Of a stretch of 64,000 nt of DNA, positions 1 to 10,620 are shown piece by piece. Source of the stretch: Mytilus californianus (lineage: Eukaryota > Mollusca > Bivalvia > Mytilida > Mytilidae); the NCBI RefSeq assembly GCF_021869535.1, contig NW_026262734.1, positions 113,599,588 to 113,663,587 of the forward strand. Reading direction: 5' to 3'. Under the pieces are notes generated by a model, which had not been told where the DNA came from, did not search any database, and saw only the letters and a program-made list of their open reading frames with translations. A program made the position numbers and the translations under genes. The first letter of the stretch is position 1. Each line of letters starts with the position of its first letter.

Positions 1-159
1 TGAGTTAGAGCCGATGAAGTTTTCTATAATTTTGATATAATTTGTCCCAAAAGTAGTACAACACACTGTAAAAATATTATTGAGAAAGCGCAGGTGGGAT
101 TTTTTTTATTTTCATTTATTGTCTAAAAGAAATGCACTACGAAATAACTGTGTACTCGG

Positions 160-676
160 ACCATGATTGCAAATGACACAACTCTCCGCCAGAGACAAAA
201 TGAAGTAGATATAAGGATTTATAGGCCACTGTGCGACCTTCAAAAATGAGAAAACTCCATACCGTATACTAGTGGTCGGATATGAAAGACCTGACATGAA
301 AAATTTGAAACAATTAACGGCCTACTTCTACATGTTTATGAAATAACAACAAAGCAAAATAAAACGAAAAACAAATATGATATAAGCAACAAACGACAAC
401 CACTGAATTGCAGGCTCCTGACTTGGGACTGGCACATAATGATACATTAAAGAAGACAACAGATATCATACATCTAAAATAAACTTGTTTTGTTATAAAG
501 TAGGCCGTCAGTTTTCTCAATTGAATTCATGTCGGGGCCTTTTATAGCCCACTATACGGTATGGTTTTTCTCATTGTCGAAGGCCGTACGGTTGCCTATA
601 ATTGCTTACATCTACTTCATTTGAACTTTGGTGGATAGTTGTCTCATTGACAATCATACCACATTTCCTTATGTTT
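160..676. repeat. Family-M mussel repeat, inverted pair
   Basis: Positions 160-440 read as family M on the minus strand (gcaaatgacacaactctccg through aggctcctgacttgggac). Positions 486-676 read as the same family on the plus strand, ending gtctcattgacaatcatacc. The arms complement each other over roughly 170 bp around a spacer. Family M recurs at about 4060, 13340, 14815, 19925, 25330, 26262, 34010, 57895, 61290 and 62885. I recognise it as an abundant unclassified mussel repeat and see no protein domain in any frame. Confidence 0.7.
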
Positions 677-926
677 ATATTCACTAAAATCTACTGAATA
701 TTACTATGATATATAGTATATTGGTCGACCATTAACATACAATGCCTACCTTTTCGCTGCATTTAAACACATGTTTATAGCCAATGTTTGGTTCGAATTT
801 AGGTGAAAAGCAGGTGCGGGTTGCATTGTCACACCTAAAATGATAGAGACATAACATTTTAAGTAATTCTTCTTCTAAATATGTTATGCTATTAAAGTGA
901 AACTGTATATTTTAAATATCATAAAA

Positions 927-1173
927 GGGACCTCCGTGTCTGAGTGGTCTAAGGAGTCGAAATACTGTATCACTAGCCGGCCTATCAACACTGATGGGTG
1001 GGTGGGTAGGTGGGCTCGGTTTCAATCTTAATAGACTTTGATTGTCAGTTTACCTAACGAATGTCGGTTGTTCTCTCCGGGCAGTCCGGCTTCCTCCATC
1101 AATAAAAGCTGACCGCCACGCAATAGCACAATAGTGCTGAAAGTGGCGTTAAACACCAATCAATCAATCAATC
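927..1173 (+). mobile_element. tRNA-derived SINE with (CAAT)n tail
   Basis: The 5' end resembles a type II (Leu/Ser-like) tRNA: an A-box-like ctgagtggtctaagg is followed about 70 bases later by a degraded B-box region (ggtgggctcggtttcaatc). The body carries the typical bivalve SINE segment gctgaaagtggcgttaaaca and ends in CAAT repeats. The paralogous copy at 26708-26949 is better preserved and sits at the same place in block B, so the insertion predates the block duplication. Confidence 0.75.
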
Positions 1174-1692
1174 TTTATTATAAAAAGAGCATCCGTTTTT
1201 GAAAGTCTGTAGTAGACTGTGATCTTGTTCATCTGACTGTATACGATTTGGGTGTCGCTCATTGTTGAAGGTCGTACATTGACCTAGCTATATAGATGCT
1301 TACCACCGGGTCATTTCGACTTTGGAGGATATTTGTCCATTGACAATTTAAATTTTATATTGGTATTCAGAAACGTTTGAAGTAGAAGTAATTTGCAATA
1401 ATCTACCTATTTTTACATTGACGTAATGAGAACAAATTCACAAATTCTGTCAAATAGTAAAGTTTTACATTAGTGAGTATATCTACGGTGACATTTTTCA
1501 ATATGAGCGGATGTTTTGTGTTCTAAGCGTTTTAAAAACATTCCTACCCACAAGAACACATTATTGCAACACCATTAATGAAGGGAACATTTTTGCACAA
1601 TTCACATAAAACAACATATAATTTTACGGAACCTTATTTATGTTATTGGACAAATACCTTTTGATGTGTTCTGAAAAAAAAAACAAACATAC

Positions 1693-1800
1693 TAACCCAC
1701 CAGTACAGATTGCAATGGTAACGTTATTACAAGATCCAGGACACGTGGCGTTTAAGATTTGAATACTCGTTCCTTGGATGAAATCTGTACATCTAAATAA
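1693..1800 (-). CDS. Membrane-protein paralogue A, exon 2
   Basis: This 108-nt exon encodes 36 residues, in frame from end to end. On the minus strand a pyrimidine-rich acceptor (ttggttgtcttttcag) precedes it and a strong GTATGT donor follows. The peptide starts LFRCTD and ends NVTIAICTGGL, with four cysteines and two N-glycosylation sequons (NAT, NVT), so it should be extracellular. Its paralogue at 27528-27641 differs by a few residues and a 6-nt in-frame indel (PGS-CNN against PRSPSCSN). It begins and ends in phase 0, which matches exon 1A at 6548-6607. Exons 3 onward must lie left of the window. An alternative upstream donor (ACTG/GTGGGT) exists but would break the phase seen in paralogue B. 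Confidence 0.7.
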
Positions 1801-2171
1801 CTGAAAAGACAACCAAAGTATAGTTAAGTGATGGGACTGTTTATTAAGTTAAAAATACACAAAACATTATGTAATTTTCGAATTTTGGTTGCTGTCTCAT
1901 TGACGCACACCCCACATCTCCTTGATTAATTTTGGTACAAACGAGTTATAACATAAATGGAAAATATAACCAGTATCAGTATACATAAGTTAGGTAAACT
2001 ATTTTTATTCCTATTAAAGGGCCCATGAAGATCAAAGTAATTTATTACAATGATTTTAATAATAATTTTGATAATCATATATAAATATGAATATAATCAT
2101 CTCAATTCTAAGGTCTTAAACCACAGCCAGACCAGAGCCATACACATAAGTATAAAAAAGCATAACAGTTA

Positions 2172-2609
2172 TATATATAGATTCTACCACTGCATCGAGT
2201 GTGATACGATATTTATCCACTCGAGACAGTTAAATTTTCAAATTTAAAACGCGAGGCTCGCCGAGCGTTTTAAATATTTAAAATTTAACTGTCGAGAGTG
2301 GATAAATATCGTATTACACGAGATTTGGTGGTGGAATCTGTTTCTCTAATAATTTTCAAACAATACGCAGGCAAATTTATTCCTTCTTTTCGAATGATCT
2401 GCAAAAAGATGTGTTCTTTCTATGTGACGTCATCAGGCATGGTCGCCTTTGTTCATGCCGTCACAATAGGAAATTCAGAGGAAAGCAAGAAAATTCGACG
2501 TCACAATCGGATTTTAACCAATAAAGAACTGAGATCAAACGAATCACACGTTGATTAAATATTTTTTATACAATGGGTGCAGAAAGGGATAAATTGACGA
2601 AGAATTAGA
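2172..2609. mobile_element. Fold-back element with ~160-bp palindrome
   Basis: The palindrome spans about 2176-2340. Both arms contain gatacgatatttatccact or its near copy, followed by cagttaaatttt, around a centre gcgaggctcgccgagcg. The right arm is followed by about 270 bp with no recognised coding. The surrounding LINE 3' UTR is interrupted exactly here: aagcataacag on the left and ataatattaacaggc on the right are contiguous in the reverse complement of 7385-7410. I cannot assign a superfamily. Confidence 0.6.
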
Positions 2610-2698
2610 GAAATAATATTAACAGGCAAATATTTTTAATGGGTTATATATAAAAATATCTGTACTATATTGATAGTTTTCTGAGTTCAAAACATTTA

Positions 2699-5571
2699 TT
2701 AAAGGAAACATGACACGATTTTTTTTATTAATTTTTTTTTTTATTAAATTAATAAATATTAGTCTTAAAACATGTTTTGTACAATTTTGCGGGTCAAAAC
2801 CTGATAAATCAGCATTTTTCTGGTCAAAGAATCAAGCGCTTGACATTAAGAATGATTTTTAATTAGATAACGATCATGTGATCGTGCTTACGTCAGTGGT
2901 TACAAGCTGGGAAAATGTCTCTTAACTGGACGATGTCGATACACTATGGACGGTATTGACAGCACTTTTCCAGATTACTGACAAACTATAAAGACATTGT
3001 GTGTGAAAAATAACCAAGAAAAGGATATTAATTCTTCATGCGAAGAGTCCAAAAACGACGATTTTTCAGACAAAACCGATCGGATTGTTACCATACATAT
3101 TTGGTTTGTCTGATGAATAAATTTAATAGACCGCTTTCTGCATTTTTTCCATTAAATAAAACTAATTTTTAATCATGATTGAAAATATAAATTTATAATT
3201 ATTGATGATTAAATTGTTCTTTTTTTCTCTCTGTTACGGTAATGTTATAATTATGTGTGCGCCAGAAGCAGAAGAAAAAAAAACGATAGTAAAAGTCAAA
3301 TTAGGCGTTCGCAAAGTGTCTGTTTTTATTTATTTTTTTTTATTACATAGAGACTTTTAATAGGTATAAATTATCACCAAAAGTTATGCTTATAATTTTT
3401 TTGGTTGTAAACCATACATCACACACACAAAGGATTTGTATAGTGAAAAATCCTTTATCACACTATTTCTGCATTAGGATATTCAATTAACAATTTTATT
3501 ACTTTCCCCCTTTTATATAAATAATTCAATTCAATATTTTATTTACGTCTCACCTAATGTATAAAATTACACAATACAAAACATTTATTGGAGGCTGCTG
3601 TTTTAGTGATTAAATGTTGACACCTATAGCCTACTTGACCAGGTGAAAGGTAAGAAGGCACCTGTAGTGTGATTTAGTCACGTGTTATGTTATTTACCTT
3701 TAAAAATCATACATTTCTAAGAAAAACTATCTTATGTTGAAATAATTAATATAGTTATACTACATTTCTAAAGTATGCTATTCCATCCAGACCCTTATAA
3801 ATCTAACTTCAAATTTAAGGAATTACTCAAAGTAAATTCAAATTCACTTATTTCCACCCATCTCTTCCAAATGTCATTTAGCAATCAATTTGTTTATTGC
3901 TACCAGCAAAACGCTTGAGTCCAGGAAAATATTCGCAACACATAATGTTCTTTTTCAAAATATTTTTTCTAAAAGGGGTCATTTGAATAAATGTTAGATT
4001 TTCAATCGGACTGAGCAGGAAAATGTTTACATGTAACATACTTCAGTCTTCGAGAACATGAGTTGTGTATTAGCTGTACTTGGCTTTGATCTAGCTAACA
4101 GTATTTGTGCGTTGTCTCTATTGTTTTAACGTTAGTGGTTTCTCTACTGCGTACCGATCTTTTGCGTTAGACTGGTTTTTATAGTTCTTATGTACTGCTG
4201 TAAGACCACTGTCACACTTTGGGAGGGGGAGAGGGTACCGTAGGCGGTCACAAACATATACCACCGACACATTTTGAATGTGCCTGTCTTAAATCAGGAG
4301 CCTAGAGATCAGTTGTTGTCGTTGATTCATGTCTGTCAATTTTTTTCTACGGAAATTATTTTGTTATAAATTAGTTAGTTTTCTCGTTAAAATTGTTTCA
4401 CATTTTCACGTTGAGAACTTTTATAGCCGAATATACGGTATGGGGTTTTCTCATTATTGGAGGCCGTACGGTAAACGACACTTTCTTCATTTATTATAAA
4501 GTTTCCATTTCAAAAAGAAATGTGTTTCATCATCTGAATCTTTACCAACTAAATAGTTGTCAATAATTATATTCGATGTTCAATATAATAAAATTGAGAA
4601 TGGAAATAGGGAATGTGTCAGAAAAAGAATGTAAAAGACTTATGATTCACATTCTCGTATCATTTCCTTGTTTGCTTTTTATGCTTTATGTCTAACAATT
4701 TCTTATGAAGTTATAGACTTGCAAGCATACAAGAAAATTACTTTTCCATCTCAAGAAGTCAATTAAAAAATGCATCTGTTATAAACCTTTTTATATCTGC
4801 ATATTCTTAAAAGCATAAAAATAAGATCTATATACAGGTTGTCTATTAGTTATCAACACGGGTTAGGGTATTTAATTGGTGGTGCATAGGGTATTGTATG
4901 GTCGTACTACAGGTATTCATTAAACATATATGATCAGGTAGTTGTACCTGTTTTACTGTACACAACAATAATATATTCCAATCTCACCTGTGACCTCGGC
5001 AAAACCAACATCCAGGATGTACACAAAGAGCTTATGAAGTAGTATTGCGTAATCATTATATATATGTCTTATCAATCCCCCATGTGGAGTGACACCTGAA
5101 GTTTGCAACTTCAAACGAGACCTGAAATTGCGAAACTCAATCATATGTACCGTACACCTGTGACCTATGATGAACTCATGGCATGGCACCCGAGACCCCA
5201 ACACCTTCTAAGTCTGCGGGTCATTCAAAAAACAGAAAATATCATGTCAATATTCTTTTTAATTATATTGTTGAATCCATCGGCATCACACATAATCATT
5301 GTTTATAATAATCGAAACTAAATTTTTGCTGTACCCATATGTCAATATGAACGAATGTCTCCACTGACGTAGTAGCCTCGTTCTGAGTGACTTCCGGGAT
5401 GGAAATATGCATATTTGACAGGTCGATAAATCGTTGCATTAAAATCTCTTTAAAATAAATATTTTCCTAAATAGTTGACACTTATATTGCTATCGATGTA
5501 TTTTTGGGGAAAGTTAAGTATAAATAAACATTTTGAAACACAAATTGAAAATCGTGTCATGTCTCCTTTAA
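2699..5571. mobile_element. piggyBac-like non-autonomous DNA transposon (TTAA target site)
   Basis: TTAA occurs at 2699-2702 and 5568-5571. Just inside are terminal inverted repeats AGGAAACATGACACGATTTT on the left and its near-perfect complement (one mismatch) ending at 5567. The flanking LINE sequence rejoins without gap when the element and one TTAA are removed, and the reverse complement of 7300-7330 shows the unoccupied arrangement. The 2.86-kb interior has no ORF above 83 codons and no transposase signature. It carries a family-M fragment (about 4060-4520) and about 35 bp of a Penelope-like tail (4587-4620). TTAA also fits Kolobok, so piggyBac is the likelier but unproven class. Confidence 0.75.
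4060..4520 (+). repeat. Family-M fragment inside the TTAA element
   Basis: Motifs in family order are cttatgtactgctgtaagac, gtgcctgtcttaaatcagga, gttgtcgttgattcatgtc and tatacggtatggggttttct. It ends before the usual family terminus. It lies in the TTAA-flanked transposon and is absent from both duplicate-block positions. Confidence 0.6.
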
Positions 5572-5920
5572 TATAAATTGCAATAATTTTCAATACCTCT
5601 AGGTTTTCTTGAATAAAAAGCTAATTAAACTTGTCACTTGTTTTTATCATTTCGAAATTTTTACAACTTATTAAAATTTTATCATATAACTCTTTTCTCA
5701 AGGGATTATAAAGGGGACATTGACATATAAAATGTTCTTCATCTTCAACTTTATCCAACGTGCATTTTTACTTAATCTTTGTGATTTATCTATATGGTTT
5801 TTTGCCTATCTATCCGTCTCTATTTTTAGGGGATGTGCACTTATTCTGATCTTGCATAGTGCTTGTCTATCTTAAAAATTCTTTTAATTTCAGATATTTT
5901 TCTGTACCAAACAAAAATGA
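5572..5920 (-). pseudogene. LINE ORF2 C-terminal remnant
   Basis: On the minus strand the readable stretch includes CTLDKVEDEEHFICQCPLYN followed by LRKELYDKI, then LFIQENLEVLKIIAIYI. This is the Cys-rich 'C..vEDE.HF...C..Y...R' end typical of several non-LTR retrotransposon ORF2 proteins. A TAA interrupts the frame near 5640 and the upstream part is broken by frameshifts. The same C-terminal ending (FNWLLIQENLEVLKIIAIF) is readable on the plus strand at about 29255-29315. Confidence 0.6.
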
Positions 5921-6547
5921 GCCTATGACGAGTCGCTCATCCGGCAAAAGTATACCATATTGATTTACGTAAAATAAAAGTATAAAAAGTAATTTGCTGT
6001 ACAAAAACTTTATTCAGATACCTTTTTTATTGACCACAAGTTTAAATCATTTTTACTATGGAATCTTCGGATAGGAAGAGACTAGACCTGTCATGATCAC
6101 TGGAATGTTACAATGTATTTCTATAGCAATTGTTCAGTTTCAGGAAAACAATGTTTCACTTAACAAGTTATTCACTAGCTTGATTGATTTTTCTATTTTC
6201 AATGGCTTTTACTCGTGGGACGGTTTGATTTGTATCCAAATATTTCGATAACGTTTCATAGGTAATAAATATTTGTCAAAATATTTGCAAAAGGCAAGCC
6301 TCTACATATACAACTGTTCAGTAAAACAGATGTATTAAGACGTAATTAAGAAATTGGAATAGCGGATGGGTACAACTGTTCAAAAAACAGGAACACAATT
6401 TCTTTCTAAGAGGTATCTTCACCAAGAATATATGAATAATGAAATATTTGCCACTGGACGCTAAATAAATAACAATCGGTAAATCTTTACACACAGGAAT
6501 TGATAAATAATTTTAAAAAAGGTAAATAGTAAATAAATAGCACTCAC

Positions 6548-6607
6548 AATAAATAAAAATATAATCCACACTTTTGTTCGTATATAGTACAAATCATATA
6601 AAATCAT
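6548..6607 (-). CDS. Membrane-protein paralogue A, exon 1 (signal peptide)
   Basis: The ATG at 6607-6605 opens 20 codons, MILYDLYYIRTKVWIIFLFI, ending at a good donor (ATT/GTGAGT). The run WIIFLFI joins LF of exon 2 to make a hydrophobic signal-peptide core after basic residues. The next in-frame triplet set upstream contains a TAG, so this is the first possible start. A TATA box lies about 150 bp upstream (6753-6762). The exon is identical in paralogue B. Phase 0 at the 3' end fits exon 2A. The N-terminus could also act as a signal anchor, since no clear cleavage site is visible. Confidence 0.65.
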
Positions 6608-6648
6608 ATCTCCCTGTTTATATTTTGTAATCTATCTAGTATGAACAT
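6604..6648 (-). promoter_or_regulatory. uORF overlapping the start of gene A
   Basis: A 14-codon upstream ORF (MFILDRLQNINREI) starts at 6648. Its TGA shares bases with the main ATG in an ATGA overlap. It is identical at 28729-28773 in the paralogue. The layout is what termination-reinitiation control would need, though translation of it is inferred. Confidence 0.45.
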
Positions 6649-6752
6649 ATTGTGTATCAATGATTAAATCGATACTGTTTCTACACAATCGAAATATTTG
6701 ATGATAAAAACTTTCGTCGGTAAATGTCTTCCTGTTTTATGCAATGTTCCAA

Positions 6753-6762
6753 TATTTATATA
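6753..6762 (-). promoter_or_regulatory. TATA box of gene A
   Basis: TATATAAATA on the minus strand places a start site about 25-30 nt downstream, near 6725-6730, giving a leader of about 120 nt before the ATG. The surrounding 350 bp differ from copy B (28878-28887) at only about five positions. Confidence 0.5.
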
Positions 6763-6949
6763 GTGACGATATATTTTGGTTTTCTGTCAAACATGTCTGT
6801 CATCTCTGGATATGTAGAAAGCCTGCATATCTATAAATTTTGATCATGACCAAAGAATTTGGAAGACTTCGTATAGTATTCAACCTAAAATAATAAAGAA
6901 AAACGGGCCTAAATACAAGAACAGAAAATGGGCTAAAAGTTCAGCAATG

Positions 6950-7607
6950 AAGACCCTTCATATGAACACGTTCAGCAATGTTTGGCTTTTTATTCAAGAA
7001 AACCTGGAGGTATTGAAAATTAAGGTGGTACCTAACACTACAGGGAGATAACTCTGTAAAAATCAGCTAAACGTTTTAATAACGTTGTATTGTATAGGAA
7101 ATATTAAGCTTCTCAATGATCAAAATAAGTGTTTGTCAAACTGCTATATAACCAATGAAATTTTTCTGATAAAGTGGTTGGTTCAAATTTTTTGAAATTT
7201 TTATATTTTTGTCAAAGAGTCAAGTAAACATTTTGTCAAAATTTTATGAAAATTAAACGAGCCAAATTAATATTAGTCAAGGTGTTGGGTACCACCTTAA
7301 TGTAATTTATATTAATAAATATTTTGAACTCAGAAAACTATGAATATAGTATAGATATGTTTATATGTAACCCATTAAGAATATTTGCCTGTTAATATTA
7401 TGTATAATCTGTTATGCTTTTTAACTTATATGCGTATGGCTCTGGTCTGGCTGTGGTTTAAGATCTTAGAATTGAGAGATGATTATATTCATATCTATAT
7501 ATATGATTATCAAAAAAAATATTGTGCCAATCATCAAAATCATGATAATAAATTACTTTGCTCTTCATGGGCCCTTTAATTGGAATAAACATATCTTATC
7601 TTATCTA
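6950..7607 (+). mobile_element. LINE 3' end, plus strand (copy A)
   Basis: The element ends in gggccctttaattggaataa plus TATCTTATCTTA-type repeats, a LINE-like 3' terminus. The 5' part retains a degraded ORF2 end around 6990-7018. A MITE splits it at 7020-7300. The same LINE occupies the homologous place in block B (29210-29620), so it predates the duplication. It lies about 200 bp upstream of the gene A TATA box. Confidence 0.7.
7020..7300. mobile_element. TTAA-flanked MITE
   Basis: TTAA at 7020-7023 and 7297-7300 bounds inverted ends GGTGGTACC and GGTACCACC. The interior (about 270 bp) is AT-rich and non-coding. Block B has no insertion here: gaaaattattgcaattttta at about 29297 is the empty site, with one base changed from TTAA. 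TTAA target choice suggests mobilisation by a piggyBac-type transposase. Confidence 0.85.
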
Positions 7608-7871
7608 TAATCTACTTTGGATTTCAAATTATGAAACAAGTTGCTTTCTTTAAAAAAAGAAAAGCAATACTTGAACCCAAGACCGCTGACTGGTCACCAA
7701 AAAATTGTTGCTGAAATTTTGTTTGCTTTTAAATTGAAATAATTGACTGTGAATAGAATAAGATAATGATGATGTTAAAACATATTTACTAAAAATGTGT
7801 AATTGTGTGAAGATTCTTGCACAAGTCAGTTGAAAGCGATGTTGGATAGTTGTGAATAGAAAAGTGTATAT

Positions 7872-10051
7872 ATACAGCCAGAAGTCCATTACTAGACGAA
7901 GTGTGCAACCTGTACTATATAGTAAGGCGATCACGATGTCCCCTTTATCAGTGGAAAGCGCCATTGGTGGTCCCCCCAAATCTCGTTTTATAACTATGGA
8001 ATCATGGGTACAAATATTATCATTAAACAGATAGCTGTTAATTAGTCTCCTTGAGCGTTTGATTAATTATCAGTTTGTTGTAAATAAAGTGATCCGACTT
8101 AGTGTGGCGATTTCTTATTGCAAGTTATTTAACTTCTTCATTTTACTTCAACATTTAGAAAATGATATAAAATTTTATAAACGAATTCATTGGTATCATT
8201 TTTCATCGCGCAAAGGCAAATGAGAACTATAAAATCTGCCGTGTCGGACTAAAAATGTATCGTCTATCTAAAAGATATAGTTGTTTTTGTCAAAATATAG
8301 TCATAGTTTCCTCTTTTTTTAATAAATGTTGTGTTTGACGAATTATGTTTCGGTTATTTACGGCATCAAGGAAGCTATATACGGTGATGTGTAAGCAAAT
8401 GACGGGGTTTTTTTCTTCGCTTCTACCAAGTAACAAAATAATATCCGACCATTTGTTGCTTTAGATGACTTCGAAACAATTTTGAATTTCAAAAGTCTCT
8501 TGTTTTTTAGCTTTTTTAGATTAAGAGACATACTTATCTCCTGTCTGTCCGTAATAACATTCGCCATCATTAAGATGTATACGTGAGTCAGTGTTGGAAA
8601 GTCCTTTTTGTTGTTTTATACTCACAAGACTGATGACATCCGTAGATCATGCGAAATTAAAAAAAATGTTTATCGTGTGTTGCTAGCTTAACGTTCAGTG
8701 GCAAATATATTATGCATATCCAATCAAAGAGTTGTCGCAAGTGTTATATAGCATCAGAGATCGTAACATTCATTCTGAAAACGCGTGGTAGTGGATTTAA
8801 AGTAGCCTGGGATCCTGGCTAACTGCTCGACGAAGTATTAGATTGGGTCAGGATGCCAGGCTAGATTTAAATTCCCTTCTCCGACCTGACGCGGCTGTTA
8901 TTAATGTATACATCCCAAACTTGTAAGAAAGGGTTTTACTGCTGGAACTGGACAATTCCAGGGATTATTTTATTTCTTTACGGCACAACTTAACCCTTGA
9001 GATTGATTTAGTATTTGAACAAATTAAATCAAATTTTCCTTCGGTTAGGTTTTTGAAGTAGGACTTCGTCAAATTTCAGTCTGAAGTATACTTAGTAATA
9101 CATAAAGAATCTATATTTATTACTCATTTGTTTACAAAGATCGTGATCGCAACTTTTCTTACAATTTTAACCTATTAAAATCGCACGTGTTGTGAACAGC
9201 ATTTTTACATGTATTTTGACGGATAAATCATTAATGTAACAATATCTGACTGAAATGATAACCTTTGTTCGTCCACACCATCACCGAGGTAGTATTACCG
9301 TCAAGATCTCAGTCACGCAGGATCGAAGATATTCGAAATTGAAGAAAGGGCATACAATTATTTTCCCTTCTTTTTTCAAAATTGAGGGTACAATTTGTTA
9401 ATTTTGCTAAAAATGGTTATATCTACAGAAATCCCTTGTAACTTTAGAAAAAAATCTTATTTCTTGAAATTTGTAAATCGTAACATATTCTTAAAATAAA
9501 TATAATATAAAGTTTATTCCTATTAAACTCATTCCTAATACTCAAGTGTTACTTGTACTGTATATGGATACACAATTTTCCGACCTAATTTTCCTTGCCA
9601 ACTTTTTAATGGCAATTTGTTCACAATTAATTCTAAAACCAAATGTTTATTGTACTAAGAAGTCACGGAGCTTCTTTTTTTTTCATTCCGTTTGACAATT
9701 TTTCTACGTAAGTTGATAAATTATACAAACATTTTTATTATTTAATATAAAAACCATCATAATGTCTCATGACACTGATATGATATGGCATCGATAGGGT
9801 CTGCTATTCATTAACACGTCGATAATCAAATATTACTTTCAACTGTGTGCCAATTAAGTTACAGGGTGTTTTGCATAAATTGGCTTTACCCAGAATGCAT
9901 CACAAAAAGTTTGGCCATTGAATTTTGTTACTATTAATAGCAATCGCGCTCAAATCCCGTTTCAATCACGGTTGGAAGTACGGGGACAATGTGATCGCCT
10001 TACTATATAGCGGGTTGCACACTTCGTCTAGTAATGGACTTCTGATACAGC
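7872..10051. mobile_element. Non-autonomous DNA transposon with long TIRs
   Basis: A 7-bp duplication ATACAGC lies at 7872-7878 and 10045-10051. The TIRs start CAGAAGTCCATTACTAGACG and continue for about 65 bp (through gcgatcac.atgtcccc) with few mismatches. The interior of about 2.0 kb shows no transposase and only short AT-rich ORFs. It includes a small imperfect palindrome near 8803-8863 (tagcctggGatcct / aggatgccaggcta). The CAG start suggests hAT, but hAT usually makes 8-bp duplications, so the class is open. Confidence 0.8.
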
Positions 10052-10620
10052 TACTATTTGAATATACATTTTAAGGATCGGCCATTTTAATTATAACTTG
10101 GGAGTGTACATCATTTTTTTCATAATCCTATTGCAAATCCCAGTTTCTGCAAACCGGATGTCTAATGCAAATTGTACAAACCAATCGCAATATAAATTTA
10201 AGCACTCAGTTTGCTTTATAATCTGGATGCATTTATTTTATCTATCATATCTTCATATTTTGTTTCCTGGATGCCTTCAATTATTCTTAACTCGTTAATT
10301 AAGCTGTCTGTACTCATGGTAGATGTATATAGATAAATTTAAAGTCCAATTTCCATGTGAAGTGAAACTCTGTGGCATGTAACTTATAAGAAGGTTTCGT
10401 ATATTTTTCTTGAGGATAACACACCAGCTTCATTGGGACCTCTTATATAGAGACTTATTTTTGGTCTCATAAAACATCTCAAATTTTAAGGATGTCCTGA
10501 TTTTACTTAAATTAATCCAAATATTCTACAGGAATACTTGGTTTTGAAGAATATCTTATTTTCAGAAGTTTAATGAATACCTGAACATACTCTCAAAAGA
10601 ACCAATTTATATAAAAAGAT
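10052..10620. other. No gene seen
   Basis: AT-rich unique-looking sequence. The plus-strand frame at 10098-10298 looks hydrophobic but begins with TTG and has no splice context. Confidence 0.4.

Larger units (their letters stand above)
1996..5920 (-). mobile_element. LINE 3' end, minus strand, with two nested insertions
   Basis: Read on the minus strand this is the 3' part of a non-LTR retrotransposon: ORF2 C-terminal remnant (about 5572-5920), then 3' UTR in pieces at 5568-5640, 2610-2702 and 1996-2170, ending in the family signature gggcccattaa...tattttt. The same 3' UTR occurs on the plus strand at 6950-7607 and 29210-29620, and partly at 58078-58205. It is split by a fold-back element (about 2172-2609) and a TTAA-flanked DNA transposon (2703-5567). 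Copy B lacks it, so it entered copy A after the duplication, apparently with loss of about 200 bp of flank. Confidence 0.7.
155..7640. repeat. Segmental duplication, copy A
   Basis: This block matches 25320-29650 in the same orientation. Shared landmarks in order are an inverted family-M pair, a (CAAT)n-tailed SINE, exon 2 of the membrane-protein gene, its first exon and TATA promoter, and a LINE 3' end. By eye the first-intron part (about 6050-6540 against 28200-28660) is near 88% identical, and the promoter/exon 1 part (6541-6900 against 28667-29010) is near 98%. Copy A has extra insertions at about 1996-5920 (LINE with nested elements) and 7020-7300 (MITE). Copy B has a reverse transcriptase insertion at 25518-26258. 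The block carries the 5' half of a gene, so the duplication made two tandem paralogues. Confidence 0.85.

Noticed and set aside
7650-7979. 109-codon minus frame
   Set aside because: It runs across the target duplication and TIR of the transposon starting at 7879.
10098-10298. Plus-strand frame with a signal-peptide-like start
   Set aside because: The apparent start is TTG, no ATG or splice acceptor supports it, and composition is AT-driven.
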